Below, in pieces: positions 24,978-33,965 of a stretch of 64,000 nt of DNA; the first letter of the stretch is position 1, and every line of letters starts with the position of its first letter. The stretch spans positions 1 through 64,000 of the forward strand of contig OKRB01000068.1 of the NCBI GenBank assembly GCA_900290245.1, written 5' to 3'. Origin of the DNA: Candidatus Sulfuritelmatomonas gaucii. GTDB lineage: Bacteria > Acidobacteriota > Terriglobia > Terriglobales > Acidobacteriaceae. The notes under the pieces were generated by a model. It was not told where the DNA came from and ran no database searches. It saw nothing but the letters and a program-made list of their open reading frames with translations. The translations under genes and the position numbers were made by a program.

Positions 24978-26711
24978 CTACCTGCTGCCGGCTACTGGTT
25001 GCTGCGCCAGGCTCGCCTTCCTTGTGGCTTCAAACTCGTCGCCGGGCAGCCATTCGATTGGCTTTGATTGTTCGCTGGCCAGCCAGCCCAGCACGAAACC
25101 GAAACGTCCCAGCTTGGCATTACCGCTGAAGTCCCAATCGACGTGGTATTCGTCGGAAGGCTGATGATAGTGGTGCGCTGTATAGTCCTCGCGTTGGTCG
25201 TGGCCCCATGCCAAGTCGTGGCCTTCAAACAGATCTCCCTGGTCGATGGAGAACGCGGGGATCCCGACTCGGGCCATTGAGAAGTGGTCGGAGCGGTAAT
25301 AATGGCCGGCAGAGGGAGTGGAATCAGGCATGAGAGCAAGATCGAAGGCCTTCGCCACCGTGTCGACCGTGGGCCAGAAGTCAATGCGCTCGGCTCCACT
25401 CAGGTTTACTGAAACCGGGATGCCGATGGGGAGCAACATGTCGTAATTCAGGTCGAGTGCGATTTGGCCAGCCGGAACTGGCGGATGCATCCCCAGATAC
25501 TGGGAGCCCAGCAACCCCTGTTCTTCTGCAGTGACAGAAGCAAAGTAGACCGCGTGTGGCGGCCGCACTGCTGACTGCGCAAAAGCGCGCGCAAGTTCGA
25601 GCAAAATGCCGCAGCCCGTGCCGTTGTCGGCCGCGCCGTTGTAAATATTGTCGCCTTTGGCGTTGGGATCGATGCCCAGATGGTCGTAATGCGCCGTATA
25701 CATAACCGCATGGCCACCGGGGCTGGCTCCCGGCACGACGCCGACAACGTTCGCGCTCAAATAGTGACGCACGCGGCTTTCGATGTGCGCGCGCAACCGG
25801 ACCGGCAACTCCACGGCATGGAACTCTCCGGGAATCCCCGCGCGATTGATCGCCTGGTCCAGATCGCCCAACCCTGCCGCCGTGAATAACTCTTGCGCTA
25901 CATCGTGCTGGATCCAGGCGGCGGCGCGCAGCGTTGCTGTCGGGTCGCCTTCGAGGTAGCTCTTCTCCGTTGCCTGCGAATTCCGCACGACGTCCCAGCC
26001 GTAACTGGCAAGATCTGTGCGGTGGATGATGAGCACGCCAACAGCTCCACGCCGCGCCGCCTCTTCATACTTGTAGGTCCAGCGTCCGTAGTAAGTGAGA
26101 GCTTTGCCCTTGAAGAACTTTGGATCATCCGAGGGCGGCTCATTAACAATCACCAGGACGACCTTGCCCTTGACGTCCACTCCCGCGTAGTCGTTCCAGT
26201 GGTACTCGGGAGCATCAATGCCGTAACCAACAAAGACAATGGGCGCGTCGATGTCTGCCGTGGGCTGGCCGGTCTGATCTTTTAATACAATTTCGCGACC
26301 ATAAGTCAGCGGGATCGTTTCGGCGCCGCCCTTGGCATTCGTCGCCTCGAAGCTGATCGTAGTCTTGTCCTCCATCGTGTGCACTGCGTAAAGCGGCACT
26401 CGCTGGAAGTAGGTTCCGTCATCGCCGGCGGGCTGCACGCCCGCGAGCGCGAACTGCGTTGCGATGTATTCGGCGGCCAACTCGCCCCCGCGTGTTCCGG
26501 GGCCGCGCCCCTCCAGCAGATCGAGCGAGAGAAAACGGACGTGGGCTCGAATCTTCTCGGGATCGATCGACGCGGCTGCCGCGCGTGCGGCTTCTGGCAG
26601 GCCTGCGATCGCAGGAACCGGATTGGCCACGGGCGATTGCGCAGAAGTGCCGGAAAAGTTTGTGGCAAGTAAGATCGCAATAATGACGGCTGGAATAAAC
26701 TTGCGAGACAT
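24978..26711 (-). CDS. M28 family zinc aminopeptidase with PA domain, secreted
   Basis: This 577-residue protein has a signal peptide (MSRKFIPAVIIAILLATNFS). GGGAGA before ATG 26711 sets the start. A PA-domain insert (about 140-280, IVFVGYGIDAPEYHWNDYAG) precedes the M28 catalytic domain. Ligand motifs are visible: YTAHYDHLG (His, first Zn), NGAADNGTGCGILLELARA (bridging Asp), TAEEQGLLGSQYLG (catalytic Glu-Glu), and YYRSDHFSMARVGIPAFS with GHDLAWGHDQ late. These enzymes remove N-terminal amino acids from extracellular peptides. It is flanked by mutY, transcribed the same way. Confidence 0.92.
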   Translation of the reverse strand: MSRKFIPAVIIAILLATNFSGTSAQSPVANPVPAIAGLPEAARAAAASIDPEKIRAHVRFLSLDLLEGRGPGTRGGELAAEYIATQFALAGVQPAGDDGTYFQRVPLYAVHTMEDKTTISFEATNAKGGAETIPLTYGREIVLKDQTGQPTADIDAPIVFVGYGIDAPEYHWNDYAGVDVKGKVVLVIVNEPPSDDPKFFKGKALTYYGRWTYKYEEAARRGAVGVLIIHRTDLASYGWDVVRNSQATEKSYLEGDPTATLRAAAWIQHDVAQELFTAAGLGDLDQAINRAGIPGEFHAVELPVRLRAHIESRVRHYLSANVVGVVPGASPGGHAVMYTAHYDHLGIDPNAKGDNIYNGAADNGTGCGILLELARAFAQSAVRPPHAVYFASVTAEEQGLLGSQYLGMHPPVPAGQIALDLNYDMLLPIGIPVSVNLSGAERIDFWPTVDTVAKAFDLALMPDSTPSAGHYYRSDHFSMARVGIPAFSIDQGDLFEGHDLAWGHDQREDYTAHHYHQPSDEYHVDWDFSGNAKLGRFGFVLGWLASEQSKPIEWLPGDEFEATRKASLAQQPVAGSR

Positions 26712-26798
26712 GAGATCTCCCTGAAACGGTAAGGCGCCCGTTGAGACATTTTTCAGAGCCCAGAGAGGCGCGTTCAAAAGTTCACGTGGACTGACAAT

Positions 26799-27908
26799 TC
26801 AGAATGCGTCCTTGCCGGCTCCGGGCGCAATCACGTTGACCGGAGGCAAGCGCAGGAGGTGAGCGCGGGCCAGCACTTTGCGTGTCAAACCCGTGAGCGC
26901 CATGCCTGCGGCCTCGCGCAGAGGAACCCAGAGCCGCTTGCCCCCTTTTACTGTCGTCGCCTTTACATCGCCTTCAGCCACCACACGAATGCGCACATAA
27001 TAATTGACCTGCATGATAGCGTGGCGCAGTGTCATGCGCACTTCATTCGCGGGCATATCCTGATTCCGAAGCGAAGGAAGCTCCCACATTCCCGGCATCA
27101 CAGTCACCTTTGCCGGTCGCTGCTCTAGGAGAACTTCGCGTGAGTTTGCATCGGGCGTGCCTTGCTCCTGGCCGGCGCGCACACTGAGCGCGTATGCGGC
27201 GACACGGCTTGTCATTGGCGCTCGCCGTGGGGTGCGATGTTCGCCGCGCGTTTTGCAGTCGGTCATTAATGGGCATGCCAGGCACTGCGGATTGCGCGGC
27301 GTGCAAACCATCGCCCCCAAATCCATCATTGCCTGATTGAAATCGCCAGGACGCGCGCGATCCAGAAGCCGCTGGGCGAGATCTTCAACTTTGCGGCGAA
27401 GCTCCGCGCCGCCGCCCTTGCGGCTCCCCGCCTCGCAGCCAGCGAGCCGGCACAACACGCGCTCCACGTTGCCGTCAACAACCGCAACGGCCTCGCCATG
27501 AGCGATGCTGGCCACTGCCGCCGCCGTGTATGTACCGATGCCCGGCAGCCTGCGCAGCTCCTCCGCTTGCGTCGGGAGGTTGCCTGCCAGGTGCTCGGCC
27601 ACAAATTGAGCTGCCTTTTGTAGCATGCGTGCCCGACGGTAATAGCCGAGTCCGCTCCAAAGCGCCAGAACCTCCTGCTCCGGCGCAAGGGCCAGCGAAA
27701 CCAGCGTGGGAAAGCGCGCAAGAAACGCCTGGTATCGCTCGACCACAACTGCTACGCGAGTCTGCTGCAGCATGATCTCCGAAACCCAGATTGCATACGG
27801 GTCGGCACTGCCCCGCCATGGCAGTTCGCGGCGGTTGTTTCGATACCACTCCAGTAGACGTCCGCGCAAGGCCGCAGTTCTCGCCGCGTCATCTGCCATC
27901 TTGACCAT
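26799..27908 (-). CDS. mutY: A/G-specific adenine glycosylase MutY
   Basis: This 369-residue base-excision repair enzyme removes adenine mispaired with 8-oxoguanine. The catalytic Glu is in VSEIMLQQTRV. The helix-hairpin-helix is LPGIGTYTAAAVASIA with the catalytic Asp in VVDGNVERV. The 4Fe-4S loop C-x6-C-x2-C-x5-C is intact (CTPRNPQCLACPLMTDC). The C-terminal NUDIX-like domain that recognises 8-oxoG follows (REVLLEQRPAKVTVMPGMWE, GGKRLWVPLREAAGMALTGL). ATG 27908 or 27899 may be the start; neither has a clear Shine-Dalgarno. It lies 87 bases upstream of the M28 gene on the same strand. Confidence 0.96.
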   Translation of the reverse strand: MVKMADDAARTAALRGRLLEWYRNNRRELPWRGSADPYAIWVSEIMLQQTRVAVVVERYQAFLARFPTLVSLALAPEQEVLALWSGLGYYRRARMLQKAAQFVAEHLAGNLPTQAEELRRLPGIGTYTAAAVASIAHGEAVAVVDGNVERVLCRLAGCEAGSRKGGGAELRRKVEDLAQRLLDRARPGDFNQAMMDLGAMVCTPRNPQCLACPLMTDCKTRGEHRTPRRAPMTSRVAAYALSVRAGQEQGTPDANSREVLLEQRPAKVTVMPGMWELPSLRNQDMPANEVRMTLRHAIMQVNYYVRIRVVAEGDVKATTVKGGKRLWVPLREAAGMALTGLTRKVLARAHLLRLPPVNVIAPGAGKDAF

Positions 27909-28264
27909 GGGGTCAGATTACGGCATCAGAACGACTCGTCTGCGGCTTGACGACGCTCAATCCTCAGGACCGGAAACATCGACCAAGAACCCTGCTCTTC
28001 TGTATGCATCACTGACGGAAGCCGCAGGCAGATTTCCTCGTAGAAGGAGGCGAACCGGAAAACCAATTCAAAGCCGCTGGTGTATCGATAAATGCTTATA
28101 GCTCTTTTGGAGTATTGCCCCGCGGACAAAGGTAACCATACTCTTAAGAGAATTCTGAGATATTTCAGGTTAGACCGGCTCTACAACTGCCGCAACTCTG
28201 CCCGAAAGCTCGATGCGGGTTCCTGCTTCAATCGGTTCCCAAGGTTCACTCTTATGGAGGCGTT
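27909..28264. other. 356-base divergent intergenic region (mutY / outer-membrane-like gene)
   Basis: No gene or repeat is supported. The segment near 28090-28180 is AT-richer (for example ATAAATGCTTATAGC) and is the likely promoter region of the plus-strand gene at 28265. Confidence 0.4.
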
Positions 28265-29155
28265 GTGAGACAACCTGCTCTGTTCTTTGCACTTACTCTA
28301 TTTGCCGCAACGGCAAGCCTGCCAGCACAAACTACGATGTCTGCCGTAGAAAATCCGGCGCCGTCCGCGCCGGCCAGCAACGGCAACGCAGTTACCTTAG
28401 TGTCGCCCGTGGCCAAAGCGGCTCGGCTTTCGCCTGCCCCGTTCTCGCGCCTTGCCTTTGGTGGTGGCGTATCTTCGATGGGCGTGAATCTTCAGACCGC
28501 AGTCCTCGCCAACCGCTATATGAACCTGCGCGGCGCCGGCAACCTTTTCAACTACTCCATCAATAACGTGCCGGTAAGCGGCTTCAAAGCGAACGGCAAG
28601 GTGAATCTCGCGGCTGCCGGTGCCTCGCTGGACTTCTATCCGTTTCCCAATCACGGATTCCGCCTGAGCCCCGGCGCTCTGCTCTACAACCAGAACCGCG
28701 TTTCGGCATTGGGCCTTGCCGCCGCCGGGACCAGCATCACGATTGATGGAATGACCTACTATTCGGAAACCTCGGACCCCCTGAACGCATCCGCAAGCCT
28801 GGGGCTGAATCCCCGCAAGCAAGCGTTCACCATGACCACGGGCTGGGGAAATATGATCTCCCGCCGCGGCGGTCACTGGTCCTTCCCGTTTGAGATTGGC
28901 GCGGCCTTTGTTGGTGCGCCTACGCTGACGGTGGTAGCCAGCGGTTCGGCGTGCCTCGACCAGGCGCAGACCGAGTGCTCGAGCATCACCGGCTCCAGCC
29001 AGATCGCCACCTCATTCCAGTCAAACCTGACCGCACAGGTAGCGAAGTGGAAGAACGACCTGAGCCCGTTCCGCTACTATCCCATCGCCTCTTTCGGCAT
29101 TGGGTATAACTTCGGCTTTCACGGCGAGGCTAGCCCAATAGCTCGCGCACGATAG
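28265..29155 (+). CDS. Probable outer-membrane beta-barrel protein, function unknown
   Basis: From GTG 28265, preceded by GGAGG, the 296-residue product has a signal peptide ([20 protein letters not shown]). A body of alternating hydrophobic strands rich in Gly, Asn and aromatic residues follows ([40 protein letters not shown]). A terminal strand region, [18 protein letters not shown], resembles the closing strand of outer-membrane barrels. I do not recognise a specific family; relatives occur widely in acidobacteria. Its last 26 bases overlap the 3' end of alaS on the other strand. Confidence 0.7.
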   Translation: MRQPALFFALTLFAATASLPAQTTMSAVENPAPSAPASNGNAVTLVSPVAKAARLSPAPFSRLAFGGGVSSMGVNLQTAVLANRYMNLRGAGNLFNYSINNVPVSGFKANGKVNLAAAGASLDFYPFPNHGFRLSPGALLYNQNRVSALGLAAAGTSITIDGMTYYSETSDPLNASASLGLNPRKQAFTMTTGWGNMISRRGGHWSFPFEIGAAFVGAPTLTVVASGSACLDQAQTECSSITGSSQIATSFQSNLTAQVAKWKNDLSPFRYYPIASFGIGYNFGFHGEASPIARAR

Positions 29156-31853
29156 CCGGCGCGGACTCGAGCGCCGCGTCAATCTGTGACTGGTCTTTTC
29201 CACCCGCCTCGGCGATCTCCGGCTTGCCTCCGCCGGAGCCGCCGACCAGCTTAGCCACAGCGCCGACCAGCTTGCCAGCCTGAATTCGCTTCGTGAGCCC
29301 CGGCGTGACTCCGGCGATGAGCGCAACCTTGCCCTCAGGCTGCGCCGAAGCCAGCACCACGACACCCTCGCCCAGCTTCTGTTTCAAGTTGTCAACCAGC
29401 GTGCGCAGTTGGCCGCGCTCGAGCGAGTCGGCCCGGTGCGTCAGCACTTTGACGCCCTTTACCTCCTCCGCCCCCGCTACCGCGTCGTCGAGCCCACCCG
29501 CGGCTGACTTCATGCGCATCTCTTCAAGCTCGCGCCGCAACCGCTTCAGCTCATCCTCTTGAGCAGCAAACTTCGCACGCAGCCCTTCCGAGAGATTGTC
29601 CATCGAAGGTACAAATTGCCCGGCCACCTGCGCCAGCTCAAAGTCGCGGCGGAACGTGTCCAGCGATCCCATGCCGCTGATGGCCTCGATGCGCCGGACG
29701 CCGCTCGATACCGACTCTTCGCTGGTGAGCTTGAGCAGTCCGATTTCGCCGGTGGCAGCGGTGTGAGTGCCGCCGCAGAGCTCGGTCGAAAAGCCGTCCG
29801 AGAGCTTCACCACGCGCACCTTGTCGCCGTATTTCTCACCGAATAGCGCCATGGCGTGATACTCATTCACGGCCACATCGATGGGCACGTCCTCGAGCGT
29901 TTCAACTTTCGCGTTGGCGAGCACCTCGCGATTGACGATATCTTCGATCTCATGCAACTCTTCGTCGGCCACCTGCGCGAAGTGTGAGAAGTCGAAGCGG
30001 AGACGGTCCGGATGCACTGCCGAACCCGCCTGCTTTACGTGCGTGCCCAGCACCTGGCGCAGTGCGGCGTGCAGAAGGTGCGTGCCTGTGTGGTTGCGGC
30101 GGATGGCGTCGCGACGGACACCGTTAACCATGGTATTCACGCGGTCGCCCACAGCAAGCGGCTGCCTGAGAAGAGCCTTGTGTGCGCGGACGCCCTGCAC
30201 CGGAAGGACGCAGCCGGTGATTTCGGCTACGTTCGAGTTGCCGTCGGTCGAGGTGAACCAGCCAGTGTCGCCGACCTGGCCACCCGAATCGCCATAGAAG
30301 CTCGTATGGTCGAGAACGACTTCGACTTCGTCTCCTGCGGCGGCCACGGGAACGCCGAGGCCGTTTTTGACGATGGCGAGAACTTCGCAGTTGGTCGAGT
30401 TGAGCTGACGGTAGCCTTCGAAAATCGTCTTTGGCAAATCGCGGAAGGCCGGGCTCGCCGACTTCTGGCTACCGCCCTTCCATGATGCGCGGGCGCGGGC
30501 CTGCTCTTCGGCGCGAGCGCGCTCAAACCCCTCATGGTCAAAGGCAATTCCCGCGTCACGCGCTGCATCCACCATAAAATCGAGCGGAAGACCAAAGGTC
30601 TCGTAGAGATGGAAAGCCTTCTCCCCGGTAAACTTCCCTAGCAACTCGTCATTCAACCGCGAGAGCCCGATCTTCAGCACGCGGTCGAACTGCTTCTCCT
30701 CCGCTTCGACAACCTTCGCCACGCGCTCCGCAGAATCCGCCAGTTCCGGATAGGCTTCCTTCATCAGGTCGCGCACGGCGCCGACCATCTCATACAGAAA
30801 CGGCTTCTCCTGCCCCAGCAGCCTTCCATGCCGGATAGCGCGCCGCAAAATCTTGCGCAGCACGTACCCGCGTCCCTCGTTCGAGGGCAGCACGCCATCG
30901 CTGATCAGAAAAGTTGCCGCCCGCGCATGATCCGCAATAATCCTGAGGCTGGCCGCGTCATCATCTGCAGTGCGGGTCTCTTTCTCGATAGCCGCGTCGC
31001 TCACCTGCTTTCCCGTCAGCTCTTCGGCGCGAGCAATAAGTGGTGTAAAGAGATCCGTCTCAAAGTTGCTGACCTTGCCTTGCAGAACGGCCGCGACGCG
31101 CTCCAGTCCCATACCGGTGTCGATGGAGGGCTTGGGAAGAGGCGTGAGTCTGTAGGTCGTATTCCCCTTGGCGTCCGTTACTGCCGAGCGGTCGAATTGC
31201 ATGAAGACCAGGTTCCAGATTTCGACATAGCGGGCTTCGTCTTGTCCAAAGGGCAGATCGACTCCGGGCGTCTCGGCGGCTTCGATGCCCATGTCGTAAA
31301 AGATTTCGGAACAGGGGCCACAGGGGCCGGTTTCGCCCATTTGCCAGAAGTTGTCTTTGACGCCGTATTCGCCGATGCGCTCTTTGGGCACGCCCACTTC
31401 AAGCCAGTAGCGCTCAGCCTCGTCGTCGCGTGGAACGTCGGCCGTGCCCTCGAAGATGGTCACGTAGAGGCGGTCTTTGGGGATTCCGAACCACTCGGGG
31501 CTCGTCACAAGCTCCCATGCAAAGCGAATCGCGTCGCGCTTGAAGTAGTCGCCGAACGAGAAATTGCCCAGCATCTCAAAGAACGTGTGATGGCGCCGCG
31601 TGAAGCCCACATTTTCGAGGTCGTTGTGCTTGCCGCCGGCGCGGACGCACTTCTGCGAGGTGGTGGCGCGCGAGTAGTCGCGCTTCTCGGCGCCCAGAAA
31701 CAGGTCCTTGAACTGGTTCATCCCCGCGTTGGTGAACAGCAGCGTGGGATCGTTAGCCGGCACCAGCGAGGAAGAGTGCACACGGCGGTGCCCCTTCGAC
31801 TCAAAGAAGCGCAGAAACAGCTCGCGTATCTCATTTCCCGAGCGAAATTGCAT
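29130..31853 (-). CDS. alaS: Alanine--tRNA ligase
   Basis: This full-length 907-residue class II synthetase charges tRNA-Ala. The catalytic core begins with the standard [20 protein letters not shown] and [17 protein letters not shown]. The editing domain holds the zinc motif HTGTHLLH with the later CGGTH, as in the usual HxxxH...CxxxH set. A C-terminal coiled coil ([20 protein letters not shown]) and the C-Ala domain ([15 protein letters not shown]) are intact. ATG 31853 aligns with the usual N-terminus; the ribosome-binding site is weak (GAAAGAG). Its final codons overlap those of the convergent gene at 28265. Confidence 0.98.
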   Translation of the reverse strand: MQFRSGNEIRELFLRFFESKGHRRVHSSSLVPANDPTLLFTNAGMNQFKDLFLGAEKRDYSRATTSQKCVRAGGKHNDLENVGFTRRHHTFFEMLGNFSFGDYFKRDAIRFAWELVTSPEWFGIPKDRLYVTIFEGTADVPRDDEAERYWLEVGVPKERIGEYGVKDNFWQMGETGPCGPCSEIFYDMGIEAAETPGVDLPFGQDEARYVEIWNLVFMQFDRSAVTDAKGNTTYRLTPLPKPSIDTGMGLERVAAVLQGKVSNFETDLFTPLIARAEELTGKQVSDAAIEKETRTADDDAASLRIIADHARAATFLISDGVLPSNEGRGYVLRKILRRAIRHGRLLGQEKPFLYEMVGAVRDLMKEAYPELADSAERVAKVVEAEEKQFDRVLKIGLSRLNDELLGKFTGEKAFHLYETFGLPLDFMVDAARDAGIAFDHEGFERARAEEQARARASWKGGSQKSASPAFRDLPKTIFEGYRQLNSTNCEVLAIVKNGLGVPVAAAGDEVEVVLDHTSFYGDSGGQVGDTGWFTSTDGNSNVAEITGCVLPVQGVRAHKALLRQPLAVGDRVNTMVNGVRRDAIRRNHTGTHLLHAALRQVLGTHVKQAGSAVHPDRLRFDFSHFAQVADEELHEIEDIVNREVLANAKVETLEDVPIDVAVNEYHAMALFGEKYGDKVRVVKLSDGFSTELCGGTHTAATGEIGLLKLTSEESVSSGVRRIEAISGMGSLDTFRRDFELAQVAGQFVPSMDNLSEGLRAKFAAQEDELKRLRRELEEMRMKSAAGGLDDAVAGAEEVKGVKVLTHRADSLERGQLRTLVDNLKQKLGEGVVVLASAQPEGKVALIAGVTPGLTKRIQAGKLVGAVAKLVGGSGGGKPEIAEAGGKDQSQIDAALESAPAIVRELLG

Positions 31854-31960
31854 GGCTCTTTCAGTGTAACCACCTGCGGTGGGGCAGCCGCCTTCGGCCC
31901 GACCGCGCGAAAAAGAAGCGTGGCGGCAGTGTGCGTCTCTCGGAAGGCGTCTTCCGTCAA

Positions 31961-32995
31961 ATGGATACCATGGCCCGTTGTCTCCGAGCGTTGATTCCGT
32001 CGTTCCTGCTTTGCCTTTGGGCGGGCGCCGCCCTCGTGTCGGCCTATTCTGCGGCCTTCGCCCAGGGGCAGCGGCAGGACTGGCACAACGTCACGATTAC
32101 AGAAACTGACGAGATCAAAGTAGGTGACGCAACGCTGCAGGTCGACTTTGCGGAAGGGCCGCTGGACCTACCGAAGACAACGGTCCTCGCCCACGTCGAG
32201 GCGGCGGCCAGCGCGGTGGCCTCGTACTACGGCCGATTTCCTGTGTCGAGGGCGCGCGTGCTGCTGATTCCTGTCGCCGACCGACACGGCATCCTGCAGG
32301 GCACCACCTGGGGCGATATGCGCGGGTTTCCCGGCTTCACGCGCATCCGCATCGGCGAACACACGACCACGGCGGACCTGGCCAGCGATTGGACCACGAC
32401 GCATGAGCTGGTGCACATGGCGTTTCCTTCGATGCCCGACGATCAGCACTGGATCGAGGAGGGCCTAGCTACCTACATCGAGCCCATCGCGCGGGTGATG
32501 ACCGGAGAACTCACGGCTCAGAAAATCTGGGGCGATATGTTTCGCGATATGCACCAGGGCGAGCCGGGAGCGGGCGACGAAGGTGTAGATCACACGCACA
32601 CCTGGGGGCGCACCTATTGGGGAGGCGCCATGTTCTGCCTGGTTGCGGATGTGGAGATCCGGCGCGCGACGCACAACCGCAAAGGGCTGCAGGATGCTCT
32701 GCGCGCCATCGTTGACGCCGACGGCACCATTGACCACAACTGGACACTTCCGCAGGCGCTCGCAGTCGGCGACCGGGCAACAGGTACGCACGTGTTGAGC
32801 GAGATGTACAACGACTGGAAAGGCAAGCCGGTGACGGTGGATCTGCCGAAGCTCTGGAACGAGCTGGGGATTCAGTCCGGCCCGCACGGGATTTCGTTCG
32901 TCGACACTGCGCCCCTGGCAAAGGTGCGCGAAGCGATCACGAAACCCGATCGGAAGCCGGTAACGGCGACCGTCTTACCACGCCAAGCTCAATGA
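31961..32995 (+). CDS. Secreted HExxH zinc metallopeptidase-like protein
   Basis: This protein has about 344 residues and a signal sequence ([20 protein letters not shown]). A gluzincin-type zinc site is visible: TTHELVHM gives HExxH and, about 18 residues on, [12 protein letters not shown] supplies the third ligand Glu. The region before it ([35 protein letters not shown]) resembles M61/M1-like peptidase folds. No precise family is assigned. The start could be ATG 31961 or 31970; an earlier in-frame start at 31931 is less likely because the signal peptide would be long. It diverges from alaS and converges with recX, leaving 3 bases between stops. A role in extracellular protein turnover is inferred. 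Confidence 0.75.
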   Translation: MDTMARCLRALIPSFLLCLWAGAALVSAYSAAFAQGQRQDWHNVTITETDEIKVGDATLQVDFAEGPLDLPKTTVLAHVEAAASAVASYYGRFPVSRARVLLIPVADRHGILQGTTWGDMRGFPGFTRIRIGEHTTTADLASDWTTTHELVHMAFPSMPDDQHWIEEGLATYIEPIARVMTGELTAQKIWGDMFRDMHQGEPGAGDEGVDHTHTWGRTYWGGAMFCLVADVEIRRATHNRKGLQDALRAIVDADGTIDHNWTLPQALAVGDRATGTHVLSEMYNDWKGKPVTVDLPKLWNELGIQSGPHGISFVDTAPLAKVREAITKPDRKPVTATVLPRQAQ

Positions 32996-32998
32996 ACA

Positions 32999-33571
32999 TC
33001 ATTCCTCGCGCGAGCCCTCGCCGGGGTCTTCTGTGGCTAAATTGTCCAACGCGGCCAGCTCCTCGTCCGGCACGTTCCACTGCCGGAGAATCTTGTAGAT
33101 CACGCCGGTCGAGAATCCCGCAGCAACCAGACGCCGCATGACGCGGGCCGTTTCTTTTTCGTTGGTAGGCTTCGCAATTCGTTTGCGGACGAAGTGCAGG
33201 CGCGCGAGCGCCTCTTCATTGGTCGTCCCGTAGCGCGCTTCAAGGGTTTTCGCGATCAGATCGGAACGAATTCCCTTCTGCTGCAGGTCTTGCCGCACGC
33301 GTCGTGCGCCAAGCTTCTCGTTTTCCTGGCGCAGCCGCGCGTAGGTTTCAGCATAAGACGCGTCGTTGAGGTAGCCGTGGTCTTTGAGGCGAGCGAGGAC
33401 TGTCTGGATCGCCGCTTCGCCGTGCGGCCCCGGTTCGGCACGGGTGGCCATCAGCCTCCGCAGCTCGGTCTCGGTGCGCATGTGGCGGCCGAGGGCTTTG
33501 ATGGCGTAGTTGTAGAGCGCGGGCTCACCAAGGAAGGTGCGCGGCTTGCGAGATTTGGGTTGAAGTACCAA
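32999..33571 (-). CDS. recX: Regulatory protein RecX
   Basis: This 190-residue, helix-rich protein matches RecX, which binds RecA filaments and limits their activity. Typical three-helix units are visible: ALYNYAIKALGRHMRTETEL, VLARLKDHGYLNDASYAETY, and RVRQDLQQKGIRSDLIAKTL. A third unit, RVMRRLVAAGFSTGVIYKIL, ends the protein. The likely start is TTG 33571 with AAGGAA eight bases upstream. It is not beside recA here. A 7-bp-period repeat array lies about 20 bases upstream of the start, so it overlaps the promoter or leader. Confidence 0.92.
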   Translation of the reverse strand: MVLQPKSRKPRTFLGEPALYNYAIKALGRHMRTETELRRLMATRAEPGPHGEAAIQTVLARLKDHGYLNDASYAETYARLRQENEKLGARRVRQDLQQKGIRSDLIAKTLEARYGTTNEEALARLHFVRKRIAKPTNEKETARVMRRLVAAGFSTGVIYKILRQWNVPDEELAALDNLATEDPGEGSREE

Positions 33572-33590
33572 TTTCGAGTTCCTTGCTTCA

Positions 33591-33618
33591 AGCTCTTAGC
33601 TATTAGCTATTAGTTATT
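33591..33618. repeat. 7-bp-period AGCTNNN array (4 units) upstream of recX
   Basis: Units AGCTCTT, AGCTATT, AGCTATT and AGTTATT follow in phase. It is one of five AGCTNNN arrays in the window, described further in the findings. It lies in the 374-base interval between recX and the S9 peptidase gene. Confidence 0.85.
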
Positions 33619-33662
33619 CGTGCTGATGCGAAGAGTCAACCAGCAGATGGAATACAAAACAT

Positions 33663-33771
33663 TCTGTCGCCCCTACGGGGCTGGAAAATTAAAACGGGAC
33701 GCTCTCCCAGGGTTCCGTCCGCCGTGGCGGACTCCACCCTGGGCTAACCTCTTTGCTCCCTCCGGGAGCAA
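33663..33771. repeat. Triple-hairpin REP-like intergenic element
   Basis: Three successive hairpins: GCCCC-tac-GGGGC (33669-33681); CCCAGGGT/ACCCTGGG (33706-33713 with 33736-33743) enclosing GTCCGCC/GGCGGAC (33717-33723 with 33726-33732); and TTGCTCCC-tcc-GGGAGCAA (33753-33771). The layout resembles dispersed palindromic elements that I recall from acidobacterial and planctomycete genomes. No coding potential is seen. Confidence 0.75.
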
Positions 33772-33930
33772 GTTTCGGCACAAATGAAGTCGTACCCAAC
33801 ACGAAACCGCTCTTTGAAACGACTTTAGTATGGTGAATCCGCAGCTTGCCGAAAAGCAACCGCAGATCCTTCGACTCGGTCGCCTCGGCGACCTCGCTCA
33901 GGATGACAGCGCTGTTATGACGATAGACAG

Positions 33931-33965
33931 GCTAGCAGCTAGAAGCTAGTGGCTAGAAGCTGCTC
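33931..33965. repeat. 7-bp-period AGCTNNN array (5 units) at the 3' end of the S9 peptidase gene
   Basis: Units GGCTAGC, AGCTAGA, AGCTAGT, GGCTAGA and AGCTGCT are contiguous. The last three run into the coding sequence, so the array encodes the final residues AASSH and the stop codon of the peptidase. Confidence 0.85.

Noticed and set aside
30828-31994. 388-codon open frame antisense to alaS, running into the next gene region
   Set aside because: alaS is complete and conserved; the antisense frame has no start signal or domain.
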